A stretch of 19,645 nt of DNA from NCBI RefSeq assembly GCF_000331775.1, contig NZ_CAPJ01000490.1, positions 1 to 19,645 of the forward strand, read 5' to 3'. Of this stretch, positions 11,905 to 19,270 are shown piece after piece (the stretch's first letter is position 1; each line of letters begins with the position of its first letter). The notes below the pieces were generated by a model. That model was not told where the DNA came from and searched no databases. It worked only from the letters and a program-made list of their open reading frames with translations. A program made the position numbers and the translations under genes. The stretch comes from Xanthomonas translucens pv. translucens DSM 18974 (GTDB lineage Bacteria > Pseudomonadota > Gammaproteobacteria > Xanthomonadales > Xanthomonadaceae).

Positions 11905-14087
11905 CTGATGTCGGCCACACCTGGGACGAGGCAACGCTGCGTGCGTTCGCCAACGCCCGCCACGGCGATCCGTTCGCCGTGCTCGGTGCGCACCGCATCG
12001 GCGACGCGCGCGTGCTGCGCAGCCACCTGCCCGGCGCCGAAGCAGTCACCGCGGTGCTCGAGGACGGCCGCGAGGTGCCGCTGCAGGAAGGCCCCAGCCC
12101 CGGCTTCTTCGCCGCCACGTTGCCCGACGACGGCCGCTACCGGCTGCGCATCCGCTGGCCCGGCGGCGAGCAGGACACCGAGGACGCCTACGCGTTCGGC
12201 CCGCAGCTCAGCGATTTCGACCTGCACCTGATATCCGAAGGCCACCACCTGCAATTGGCCGACGCGCTGGGCGCCAACGTGGTCGAAGTCGATGGCGTGC
12301 GCGGCACCCGCTTCGCGGTGTGGGCGCCCAACGCCACCCGCGTGGCGGTGATCGGCGACTTCAACGCCTGGGACGCGCGCCGCCACCCGATGCGGCTGCG
12401 CCACCAGGCCGGCGTGTGGGAACTGTTCGTGCCCGGCGTCGCCGCCGGCGCGCACTACAAGTACGCGCTGCGCGGCCCGCGCGGCGAAGACCTGCCGGCC
12501 AAGGCCGACCCGGTCGCGCGCCGCGCCGAACTGGCGCCCGGCACCGCCTCCATCGTGGCCGATCCCACCCCGTACCAGTGGCGCGACGCCGCCTGGATGG
12601 CGGCGCGCGCGCGCCGCCACGGCCCCAGCGCACCGCTCAGCGTGTACGAAATCCACGCCGGCTCGTGGATGCACGCCGACGACGGCAGCACGCTCGACTG
12701 GGACGCCCTGGCCGACCGCCTGATTCCCTACGTCGCCGACATGGGCTTCACCCATATCGAACTGATGCCGGTCACCGAACACCCGTTCGGCGGCTCCTGG
12801 GGCTACCAGCCGCTGGGCCTGTTCGCGCCCACCGCGCGCTTCGGCTCGCCCGACGGCTTCGCCCGCTTCGTCGACCGCTGCCACCGCGAAGACATCGGCG
12901 TCATCGTCGACTGGGTGCCGGCGCATTTCCCCACCGACGCCCACGGCCTGGCCCATTTCGACGGCACCTCGCTGTACGAACACGCCGACCCGCGCGAAGG
13001 CTTCCACCGCGACTGGAACACCCTGATCTACAACCACGGCCGGCGCGAAGTCTCCGGCTTCCTGATCGCCAGCGCCCTGGAATTCCTGCAGCGCTACCAC
13101 GTCGACGGCCTGCGCGTGGACGCCGTCGCCTCCATGCTCTATCGCGACTACAGCCGCGATGCCGGCGAGTGGGTACCCAACATCCACGGCGGTCGCGAGA
13201 ACTACGAGACCATCGCCTTCCTGCGCCGGCTCAACCAGGTCGTGGCCGAACACGCGCCCGGCGCCATCACCATCGCCGAAGAATCCACCGCCTGGCCCGG
13301 CGTCACCGCCGACCTGGCGCACGGCGGCCTGGGCTTCAATTACAAATGGAACATGGGCTGGATGCACGACAGCCTGCACTACATCGAACTGGACCCCATC
13401 TACCGCCGCTACCACCACGGCGAACTGACCTTCAGCATGGTCTACGCGTATTCCGAGCGCTTCATGCTGCCCATCTCCCACGACGAAGTGGTGCACGGCA
13501 AACGCTCCCTGCTCGGGCGCATGCCCGGCGACGACTGGCAGCGCTTCGCCAACCTGCGCGCCTACCTCGGCTTCATGTACACCCACCCCGGGCGCAAGTT
13601 GCTGTTCATGGGCTGCGAAATCGCCCAGCCCACCGAGTGGAACCACGACGCCGCACTGCCCTGGCACCTGCTCGACGACCCGCGCCACCGCGGCATCCAG
13701 CGCCTGGTCCGCGACCTCAACCGCCTGTACGCCGAACACCCCGCGCTGCACGCCCGCGACGACACCCCCGACGGCTTCGCCTGGGTCATCGGCGACGACG
13801 CCGGCAACAGCCTGTTCGCCTACCTGCGCACCGCCCAGGGCAGCGACGCCCCACTGCTGGTGGTGGCCAACCTCACCCCGCTGGTGCACCACGGCTACCG
13901 CATCGGCGTACCCCGCGGCGGCCGCTGGCGCGAACTGCTGAACTCCGACGCGGAAATCTACGGCGGCAGCAACACCGGCAACGGCGGCAGCGTGCGCACC
14001 GAAGCCGTCGGTGCCCATGGGCATCCGGCCTCGCTGGCGCTGACCATCCCGCCGCTGGGGGTGCTGGTGTTGGGGTTGGAGGAGTGA
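11901..14087 (+). CDS. glgB: 1,4-alpha-glucan branching enzyme
   Basis: A 728-aa GH13_9 enzyme that makes alpha-1,6 branches in glycogen-like glucan. Order: an N1 module (residues about 1-110, [11 protein letters not shown]), a CBM48 module (about 125-225, [19 protein letters not shown]), the catalytic barrel, and a C-terminal all-beta domain. Catalytic residues are Asp407 ([18 protein letters not shown]), Glu460 (IAEEST) and Asp528 ([11 protein letters not shown]), each two positions above E. coli GlgB (405/458/526). Length matches the long, E. coli-like type. ATG 11901 overlaps the TGA of treS-mak. As last gene of the operon it branches the linear glucan made by GlgE. Confidence 0.96.
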
Positions 14088-14115
14088 GGGGAGGGTGCTT
14101 GGGCGACTAACGGCG

Positions 14116-14136
14116 TCGCATCGGCCATCGATGCGA
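14116..14136. terminator. Hairpin after glgB, possible terminator
   Basis: TCGCATCG and CGATGCGA form a perfect 8-bp stem with a 5-nt loop, 28 bp past the glgB stop. No T-run follows, so it is not a classical intrinsic terminator; it may serve as a transcript-end stabiliser. Confidence 0.35.
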
Positions 14137-14209
14137 TCTGCTGATGAGCGCCGACGGTCAGGGGGCGGGCGATAGGGACAATCGCCTGCTCCGGAGGACG
14201 GGCTGTTGT

Positions 14210-14267
14210 GAGAGGGGCTTCAGCCCCGACGCGCTCTCCCGACCCAATGTCGGGGCTGATGCCTCTC
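14210..14267. repeat. REP-like intergenic palindrome
   Basis: GAGAGGGGCTTCAGCCCCGAC (14210-14230) is mirrored by GTCGGGGCTGATGCCTCTC (14249-14267), giving an imperfect long stem of about 19 bp. The layout (two arms around a short spacer, outside genes, near the end of an operon) is that of REP/BIME-like sequences of xanthomonads and pseudomonads. Copy number cannot be judged from this window. Confidence 0.5.
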
Positions 14268-14391
14268 CTCAGGGGACTGCTGAAGGTTCTTTCCGGTGCG
14301 GCCTGTGCCACTCGCCTCACGTAGACAAGACGCGTGTCGACAATCCCGGGAAGACACAGCCCCACCGCGGACGCTAAACTCACGCCGCCTC

Positions 14392-14424
14392 GGCGCCTTC
14401 CTCTGCATGCACGCCAGAGGCGCC
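14392..14424. repeat. Bulged hairpin upstream of the tRNA pair
   Basis: GGCG (14392-14395) pairs with CGCC (14421-14424), and CCTCTG (14400-14405) with CAGAGG (14415-14420), leaving a 4-nt bulge and a 9-nt loop. There is no T-run after it. Function unknown; it could end a transcript or lie in the tRNA leader. Apart from this and the two hairpins above, 14088-14467 shows no credible gene. Confidence 0.3.
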
Positions 14425-14467
14425 AAGCCGGCGGCCAACGCATCGCCCGCCCGCTCCGGACGCGTCC

Positions 14468-14508
14468 GGGCCTATAGCTCAACGGTTAGAGCAGAGGACT
14501 CATAATCC
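14468..14508 (+). pseudogene. Truncated tRNA-Ile2(CAU) copy
   Basis: Forty-one bases match the 5' half of the intact tRNA at 14583 almost exactly (acceptor 5' strand, D-arm, and anticodon loop CTCATAA), with one base less in the D-loop and one change in the anticodon stem. After TCC the T-arm and 3' acceptor strand are missing; what follows (ACTGATCGAGGCC) cannot fold into a tRNA 3' half. It is therefore broken in or next to the anticodon stem. Confidence 0.7.
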
Positions 14509-14582
14509 ACTGATCGAGGCCAGATCGGCGAGGCAGAATTGAGCGGGGCGGCCACCCTTCCGCCCCATCAAAAAAGCAAAAA

Positions 14583-14659
<77 letters not shown>

Positions 14660-14679
14660 TCTTTGCTTGCGCTGGCGCG

Positions 14680-14710
14680 TCGGTACAGTTTCGGTACAGT
14701 GGCAGTACAC
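14680..14710. repeat. Direct repeats between tRNA and integrase
   Basis: TCGGTACAGT occurs at 14680-14689 and 14691-14700 (11-bp period), followed by a degenerate third copy GGCAGTACA at 14701. Position between the presumed att site and int suggests arm-type integrase sites or an operator for int. The function is inferred from position alone. Confidence 0.4.
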
Positions 14711-14733
14711 GAGCCCTGTTCTGGAGCAACCGA

Positions 14734-15828
14734 ATGGCGACCATCGTCAAGACACCCTCAGGCACGTGGAAAGCACTCATCCGCAAGACGGGATGGCCGG
14801 CCACAGCCAAGACCTTCCGCACCAAACGCGACGCCGAGGATTGGGCGCGGCGCACCGAAGACGAAATGGTGCGCGGCGTCTATATCCAACGTGCGCCGTC
14901 CGAGCGCATGACCATCGAGGACGCGCTCAAGCGCTATCTATCCGAAGTCTCCCCAACCAAGCGCCCGGCATCGGCCGACAGCGACGCGAGACACGCGAAG
15001 CCGTTGATGCAGAACCTGGGCAAGTATTCGCTGGCCGCGCTGACACCGGAGCTAATCGCCAAGTACCGCGACGACCGGCTCGCTGGCCTGGATCGCAAGG
15101 ACGCCAAGGGCAAGCCTGCCCCCAAGCCCCGTTCGCCCAACACGGTACGTCTCGATCTCGCATTGCTCGGCCACCTGTTCAACGTGGCGATCAAGGAATG
15201 GGGGATCGGCCTGACCTACAACCCCGTGCAAAGCATTCGCCGTCCAGCGCCCAGCCCTGGACGGGATCGACGGCTCACGCGAGAGGAAGAAACCCGCCTG
15301 ATGGCGGCGGTCGATGCTCACTCGAACCCGATGCTCGGCTGGATCGTGCGCATCGCGCTCGAAACAGGAATGCGTTCTTCGGAGATTACGGGCCTGCGCC
15401 GGAACCAAGTCGATCTTGACCGGCGCGTGGTGCGCCTCCAGGAAACGAAGAACACGATGTCGCGTACCGTTCCCCTAACGGTCGAGGCAACCCGGCTGTT
15501 TCGTGAGGCGCTGAACAACCCGGTGCGCCCCATTGATACCGACCTGATCTTTTTCGGTGAGCCTGGACGTGACAACAAGCGTCGGGCTTACCAGTTCAAT
15601 CCGATCTGGACGCGCATCAAGAAGGATGCCGGCGTGCCGGACTTCCGCTTCCACGATCTGCGCCACGAAGCCGTCAGCCGCTTCGTGGAAGCAGGCTTGT
15701 CCGACCAGGAAGTCGCGGCCATCAGCGGCCACAAGTCGATGCAGATGCTCAAGCGCTACACCCACCTGCGCGCGGAGGATTTGGTGGGCAAGCTCGATCA
15801 GGTGGCGAAAAAGACAGGAAATTCATGA
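14734..15828 (+). CDS. Tyrosine recombinase (integrase) of the element
   Basis: A 364-aa phage/ICE-type integrase. The N-terminal arm-binding/SAM-like part (residues about 1-190) precedes the catalytic domain with all expected residues: Arg214 (ETGMRSSEI), Lys239, His307 and Arg310 (FHDLRHEAVSR), His333 (SGHKSM) and Tyr342 (LKRYTHL), which forms the covalent 3'-phosphotyrosine. It would catalyse integration and excision at the adjacent tRNA. The start is ATG 14734 with TGGAG nine bases upstream; the longer open frame runs back into the tRNA and is not used. It reads away from the tRNA into the element. Confidence 0.92.
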   Translation: MATIVKTPSGTWKALIRKTGWPATAKTFRTKRDAEDWARRTEDEMVRGVYIQRAPSERMTIEDALKRYLSEVSPTKRPASADSDARHAKPLMQNLGKYSLAALTPELIAKYRDDRLAGLDRKDAKGKPAPKPRSPNTVRLDLALLGHLFNVAIKEWGIGLTYNPVQSIRRPAPSPGRDRRLTREEETRLMAAVDAHSNPMLGWIVRIALETGMRSSEITGLRRNQVDLDRRVVRLQETKNTMSRTVPLTVEATRLFREALNNPVRPIDTDLIFFGEPGRDNKRRAYQFNPIWTRIKKDAGVPDFRFHDLRHEAVSRFVEAGLSDQEVAAISGHKSMQMLKRYTHLRAEDLVGKLDQVAKKTGNS

Positions 15829-16066
15829 ATTATTTCAATGGATTTCCTTGTTTCCATAGCTGGCGCAATTATTTGATTTGAAAAGATATTTTTCTATCCG
15901 CGAAATGCTCGACACCAAGACACCTTATTTTGGTGATCGCGGATGGTGCATTTTGGTATGGCGAGACAGCTAATTTTGGCTTTAAAAATCAACGACTTAA
16001 ATTTGACCAATAGCCATATCAGTCAAAAAATACGCCCATCTACTCATTATTTCGGTGGATGTATTG
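15829..16066. promoter_or_regulatory. AT-rich spacer with phased ATTTTGG repeats
   Basis: A 238-bp gene-free stretch, clearly more AT-rich than the rest of the window. ATTTTGG occurs at 15927, 15950 and 15973, exactly 23 bp apart. CACCAA (15913-15918) and TTGGTG (15930-15935) form a small inverted repeat around the first copy. It probably contains the promoter for the downstream HTH/replication operon, and the phased repeats may be sites for a regulator or for the small HTH protein encoded next. Confidence 0.4.
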
Positions 16067-16306
16067 ATGACAACGGAAGAATATCTACTTCAACGGTATG
16101 GCCCACTCATGAGTCTTGGCGACGTGGCGGGATTGCTCGGTCGCTCGCCAGACGGTATTCGAGTCGCGCTGTACTCGAACACCGATATTGCTCGTAAGCT
16201 CAAGCCCACGATGCTGCGAGTTGGCCGGCGCGTGTATTTCCGCACCCTCCAAGTGAAGGACGCGCTCGCACTCGATGGCAGTGCGCAAGAAGCGCTGGCG
16301 CGATGA
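16067..16306 (+). CDS. Small HTH DNA-binding protein (excisionase/AlpA-like size)
   Basis: A 79-aa protein. Residues about 16-40 (SLGDVAGLLGRSPDGIRVAL) look like a MerR/excisionase-type helix-turn-helix, followed by a basic wing (RVGRRVYFRT). ATG 16067 is preferred over GTG 16055 because GGTGGA lies seven bases before it. The stop overlaps the next ATG (ATGA), so it is co-translated with the initiator-like protein. Candidate roles are excisionase/recombination directionality factor or repressor of the element; no homologue can be named with certainty. Confidence 0.7.
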   Translation: MTTEEYLLQRYGPLMSLGDVAGLLGRSPDGIRVALYSNTDIARKLKPTMLRVGRRVYFRTLQVKDALALDGSAQEALAR

Positions 16307-17142
16307 GCATCAAGGCGATGAACTGGGCGTGGGAGCAGCGGCTGCCACCCAATTCAAAGCTGATCCTGATGGCCCTGGCTGATGCTGCCGATGAGGTCGG
16401 CCAGTGCTGGCCGCGTGTGCGCCTCATCGCCGAAAAGTGCTGCACGTCCGAGCGCACAGTACAGCGCGTCTTGAAGGAGCTGGAGGCGGCTGGGTTCCTG
16501 CACATCGAGCGTAACTATCGGAAGGACGGAAGCCAGTCTTCCAATGTCTATAGTCTCAGTCTCGCCTCTCCCCCCGACAAATTGTCACCCCCCTCCGACA
16601 GATTGGCACCGGGGGGCGACACGGGCGTCATGCCCCCGGTGACACGGGTGACACCCCCCGGTGACAGGGCTACGTCACCCCATGAACCACCAACTAGAAC
16701 CATCAATAAATCGTCACTACAACTACCGGCGAAAGTTATCCACACGCCGCCCCCTTCGCCCGTACCGGGCAAGGTGGAGAAAGGCGCCTGCGGCGCATTG
16801 GTGTGGCCTTCGCGCCTGAATGAGCGGGAACGCAGTGCCATCGCCTCCATGGTGAGTGGCCTCGATGCCAACGATGCGCAGATGCTCCTGGACGAACTCG
16901 CTGGGGTAATGGCAACGCAGAGCATCAAGACCAGCCCGGAGCGCTGGTTTCGCGCGGTTCTGGATCGCTTTCATCGAGGACGTTTCGCACCGTCGGCCGG
17001 CCTTGCCGCGAAGGAAAAGAGATTGCGCATTCAGAGCGCACCAGCCGAGACATCGGTTCAGACAGCCTCGCCCGAGGTCATTCGTCACCACCTGGAGCGC
17101 ATCCAGACCATGCTGGGCAGAAAGGGGGCCACCGTCGAATGA
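16303..17142 (+). CDS. Winged-helix replication-initiator-like protein
   Basis: A 279-aa protein. Residues about 1-85 form a winged helix as in phage O / plasmid Rep-like HTH proteins (LPPNSKLILMALADAADEVG, then SERTVQRVLKELEAAGFLHI). Residues about 86-150 are a Pro/Ser/Thr-rich linker, and 165-235 a helical C-terminal domain (LNERERSAIASMVSGLDAND) that could bind a partner. This layout resembles lambda O. The linker DNA carries GGTGACA repeats and a perfect DnaA box (separate feature), which supports a replication role. Both ends overlap neighbours by ATGA. I do not recognise a named family; a purely regulatory role is the main alternative. Confidence 0.75.
   Translation: MSIKAMNWAWEQRLPPNSKLILMALADAADEVGQCWPRVRLIAEKCCTSERTVQRVLKELEAAGFLHIERNYRKDGSQSSNVYSLSLASPPDKLSPPSDRLAPGGDTGVMPPVTRVTPPGDRATSPHEPPTRTINKSSLQLPAKVIHTPPPSPVPGKVEKGACGALVWPSRLNERERSAIASMVSGLDANDAQMLLDELAGVMATQSIKTSPERWFRAVLDRFHRGRFAPSAGLAAKEKRLRIQSAPAETSVQTASPEVIRHHLERIQTMLGRKGATVE
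16584..16744. other. Candidate intragenic replication origin
   Basis: Inside the initiator-like gene, CCCCCGGTGACA occurs at 16633 and 16655 (22 bp apart). Other GTGAC-type units lie at 16648 (forward), 16615 (GGCGACA), 16584 and 16674 (reverse). An AT-richer stretch (about 16691-16715) and a perfect DnaA box TTATCCACA (16736-16744) follow. Repeats, AT-rich DNA and DnaA box within an initiator linker is the plan of ori-lambda in gene O. Function is inferred. Confidence 0.45.
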
Positions 17143-17423
17143 CTACCCGGCCGCAGAGCCGTCGCCCAACTACGACCTTGCGCTATGGAGACCTGGATGC
17201 TTACTGCGACAGCTTGGAGCGAACGGGGCTCGTGCGCGTGATCCTGAAAGCGAATCGGCGGCATGGATACGCCTTGAACGTGGAGAACGCCGGAGACCTC
17301 AGGCGCGTTGTTGATGGCCACGGACGTCAACTCTGGTTCAGAACCGTGGATCAAGCCTTGGAGGAGCTTGCGAATATTCCGTATTTGAGCGAAGAATTCA
17401 GTATTGATCGAACCGATTGGTAA
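17139..17423 (+). CDS. Small protein of unknown function
   Basis: A 94-aa protein that starts in an ATGA overlap with the initiator-like gene, so it is probably translated with it. It has a basic N-terminus (TTRPQSRRPTTTLRYG) and an alpha/beta-looking body with GYALNVENAGDLRRVV and LWFRTVDQALEELANIP. There is no signal peptide, membrane segment or recognisable motif. Position between the replication gene and the conjugation operon suggests a plasmid/ICE maintenance or regulatory role, but the sequence gives no direct clue. Confidence 0.65.
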   Translation: MTTRPQSRRPTTTLRYGDLDAYCDSLERTGLVRVILKANRRHGYALNVENAGDLRRVVDGHGRQLWFRTVDQALEELANIPYLSEEFSIDRTDW

Positions 17424-17765
17424 ATCGGCCGGGTTGTCCCCGGTCACCGTATCCCCCAAGGGGGACGCTTGTTTGCCCCAAGAGCGCTTCGGTGTACCGG
17501 GCTGCCGGCCTGAAAAGAAGGGCCTGATGATCGGGGAAGGCATCAACATGCCGATCTGACCCGCCGAAAGTGGCGTGACCGCGGGAACCGGAAAAGACGG
17601 CCCTGACGACGCGGAAAGACCGTTGTGATTAGCCCGAAGCCCGTGCAACGCGGGCAGGGTGCCGCCCCAAGTAATGCGGGGCTGACTGCCGGGAACAGTA
17701 GCTCGAAAGAGCCGGCGGACAGGTCGGAAAGACGGCCAGCGTCCCCTCCTTCTCACCAAAAAGGA
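17424..17765 (+). ncRNA. Candidate structured RNA / leader upstream of virB5
   Basis: A gene-free stretch with many possible stems. CCCCGGTCAC (17438-17447) can pair with GTGACCG plus GGG (17575-17585) over 10 bp with one bulge, closing a large domain. GCCCGTG/CGCGGGC (17639-17655) has a 3-nt loop; GCCCC/GGGGC (about 17664-17682) follows. CTGCCG...CGGACAG encloses GCTC-GAAA-GAGC, a GNRA-capped hairpin (17686-17722). The motif CGGAAAGAC recurs (17609 and 17724, with a variant at 17589). It ends at the virB5 ribosome-binding site, so it may be a long 5' leader, a trans-acting RNA, or the oriT/regulatory region. I could not match it to a known class. Confidence 0.45.
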
Positions 17766-17776
17766 GTGGCAATCAC

Positions 17777-18514
17777 ATGAGCACAATCAAAGTCCTGGCC
17801 GTCCTCGGCGTAGCCGGTTGGATGATCTTCGGCAACCATGAGGCCAAGGCCCAAATCCCGGTCACTGACGGCGCTTCCATCGCACAGCAGATCGCCGCCC
17901 AGGTCGAAACCATCGCCAAATGGAAGATGCAGTACGACCAGATGACCAGCCAGATCAACCAGATGAAGCAGCAGTACGAGTCCCTGACTGGCTCGCGCGG
18001 CCTCGGCAACATCCTGAACAACCCGGCGCTGCGCGAGTATCTGCCGGCCGACTGGCAGGGCGTCTATGACGCCGTGAAAACGGGCGGCTATGCCGGCCTG
18101 AGCGGCCGGGCGCAGTCGATCTATGAAGACACCAAGGCATTCGATGCCTGCGCCCATTTCAAGATCGCGGACCAGCGCACCGCGTGCGAGGCCCAGGCCG
18201 TCAAAGGTGCCCAGGACAAGGCTTTCGCCCTGGACGCCTACGACAAGGCCAAGTCACGGCTGAACCAAATCGACCAGCTCATGGCGAAGATTAACGACAC
18301 GCCTGACCCCAAGGCGATTGCCGAGTTGCAAGGCCGTATCGCGGCCGAGCAGGCCATGATTCAGAACGAGCAGACCAAGCTCCAGATGTACGCGATGGTG
18401 GCGGCGGCCGAGGATCGCTTGCAGGAACAGCGCGCGCACGAAATGAACGTGCGGGACGCCGCAAAGCGCGACGGCCTCAAAGTCCAGCCCATGAACTTTT
18501 CGCTGCGTCCGTAA
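17777..18514 (+). CDS. virB5: VirB5-type T4SS pilus-tip protein
   Basis: A 245-aa secreted protein of conjugative type IV systems; VirB5 sits at the tip of the T pilus and takes part in recipient contact. A signal peptide is visible with cleavage after AKA (Ala25). The mature N-terminus (GASIAQQIAAQVETIAKWKM) and the following Gln/Met-rich helix (YDQMTSQINQMKQQYESLTG) are typical of VirB5/TraC, as is the long coiled-coil region at about 150-225. The start ATG 17777 follows AAGGAG. It ends KRDGLKVQPM, which recurs at the end of EexN. It opens the conjugation operon seen here; VirB1-VirB4 are not in the window. Confidence 0.85.
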   Translation: MSTIKVLAVLGVAGWMIFGNHEAKAQIPVTDGASIAQQIAAQVETIAKWKMQYDQMTSQINQMKQQYESLTGSRGLGNILNNPALREYLPADWQGVYDAVKTGGYAGLSGRAQSIYEDTKAFDACAHFKIADQRTACEAQAVKGAQDKAFALDAYDKAKSRLNQIDQLMAKINDTPDPKAIAELQGRIAAEQAMIQNEQTKLQMYAMVAAAEDRLQEQRAHEMNVRDAAKRDGLKVQPMNFSLRP

Positions 18515-18525
18515 GGGGGACTGTC

Positions 18526-19005
18526 ATGATTTACGTCCTCTCCGGCCTGCTCGCGGGCCTGTACGCGGCAATGGTTATCGGCTTCTGGCGCGACGTGCGC
18601 CGCTTCGGCAAGTGGAAGGAAACCATCGGCTGCGAAGTGCATATGTTCGCTATGGATGGCGTGTCCATCTATGCGGCCTTGATGGTGGCCTACTTCGCCG
18701 CGAACGACTGGTACGGCTTCACCTTGCCGCTGTTCAGTCAAGGCCAGCTCATGAGCTGGCAAGCAACGCTCCTGGCGGTCGCCTGCGCGGTTACCAGTCT
18801 GTCCATCGGCTACTTCAATGGTCGGGAAAGGTTCCTGACACCGACCTATGCAGGTCGCCGGGAAGCAACGCTGCGCTTTCTCGCCTCTCGCCAAATCATT
18901 GAAGCGGCCGAAGTAGCTCATGCGCTGAAAGTCATGCAGCAACATGAAGCCCGGCAATCTACCGGCCGCACCATCGAAGCCGAAGCGCGGGAGGTCGGAA
19001 AATGA
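18526..19005 (+). CDS. Small inner-membrane protein of unknown function in the T4SS operon
   Basis: A 159-aa protein with about three hydrophobic segments (residues about 2-22, 42-64 and 77-97) and a charged cytoplasmic-type C-terminus (REATLRFLASRQIIEAAEVA). I do not recognise the family. It starts 11 bp after virB5 with GGGGGA before the ATG and overlaps eexN by ATGA, so it is almost certainly part of the same operon. Placement next to eexN and virB6 suggests a role in surface/entry exclusion or in the inner-membrane T4SS complex. Confidence 0.75.
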   Translation: MIYVLSGLLAGLYAAMVIGFWRDVRRFGKWKETIGCEVHMFAMDGVSIYAALMVAYFAANDWYGFTLPLFSQGQLMSWQATLLAVACAVTSLSIGYFNGRERFLTPTYAGRREATLRFLASRQIIEAAEVAHALKVMQQHEARQSTGRTIEAEAREVGK

Positions 19006-19268
19006 GAAAGCTCGCCCTCTCCCTGATCGTCGCGGCTGTCCTGGTCGGCTGCACGGAACCGGCCGAACCCGTCCAGTCGGTCGATTGGTACAAGGAACAC
19101 GCAACCGAGCGGGCCGACCGTTTGGCGAAGTGCCGGGCCAATCCTGGCGAGCTGTCCGAAACGCCGAACTGCATCAACGCGGAACGCGCTGAAAGCCTTG
19201 CCGATGCAGGCAAGCGGCGCGGCCTCAACGTCCAGCCCATGACGGGCGTCAAGATGGGAGGCAAGTAG
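19002..19268 (+). CDS. eexN: EexN-type entry-exclusion lipoprotein
   Basis: An 88-aa lipoprotein: lipobox LVGC with Cys17 as the lipidated residue, and Thr at +2, which suggests outer-membrane sorting. The body has the EexN pattern CRANPGELSETPNCINAERA (two Cys around NPG...NC.NA). EexN proteins, as in IncN and related plasmids, reduce entry of a second copy of the same element into a cell that already has one. Its location between virB5 and virB6 is the usual one. It ends with GKRRGLNVQPM, almost the same as the end of VirB5. The ATG overlaps the upstream stop. Confidence 0.85.
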   Translation: MRKLALSLIVAAVLVGCTEPAEPVQSVDWYKEHATERADRLAKCRANPGELSETPNCINAERAESLADAGKRRGLNVQPMTGVKMGGK

Positions 19269-19270
19269 CC

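Noticed and set aside
14548..14572. GC-rich hairpin GGGGCGG/CCGCCCC followed by A-rich DNA as an intrinsic terminator
   Set aside because: On neither strand is the stem followed by a T-run; the A-rich tract lies on the wrong side for a plus-strand terminator.
15943..16197. An 84-codon plus-strand frame overlapping the small HTH gene
   Set aside because: It lies in another frame, has no good ribosome-binding site and conflicts with the well-supported HTH protein at 16067.
17451..17466. TCCCCC-AA-GGGGGA as a stable hairpin
   Set aside because: A 2-nt loop is too tight; at most a shorter stem with a larger loop would form, so it is not listed separately.
17424..17765. Assigning the structured segment to a known class (group I/II intron, RNase P, tmRNA, known riboswitch)
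   Set aside because: I could not find the conserved core sequences of these classes, so it is left as an unassigned candidate.
17085..17786. A 233-codon minus-strand open frame across the gene-free segment before virB5
   Set aside because: It overlaps two plus-strand genes, has no ribosome-binding site, and its composition (many Arg/Ser/Pro, no recognisable motif) is that of a GC-rich shadow frame.
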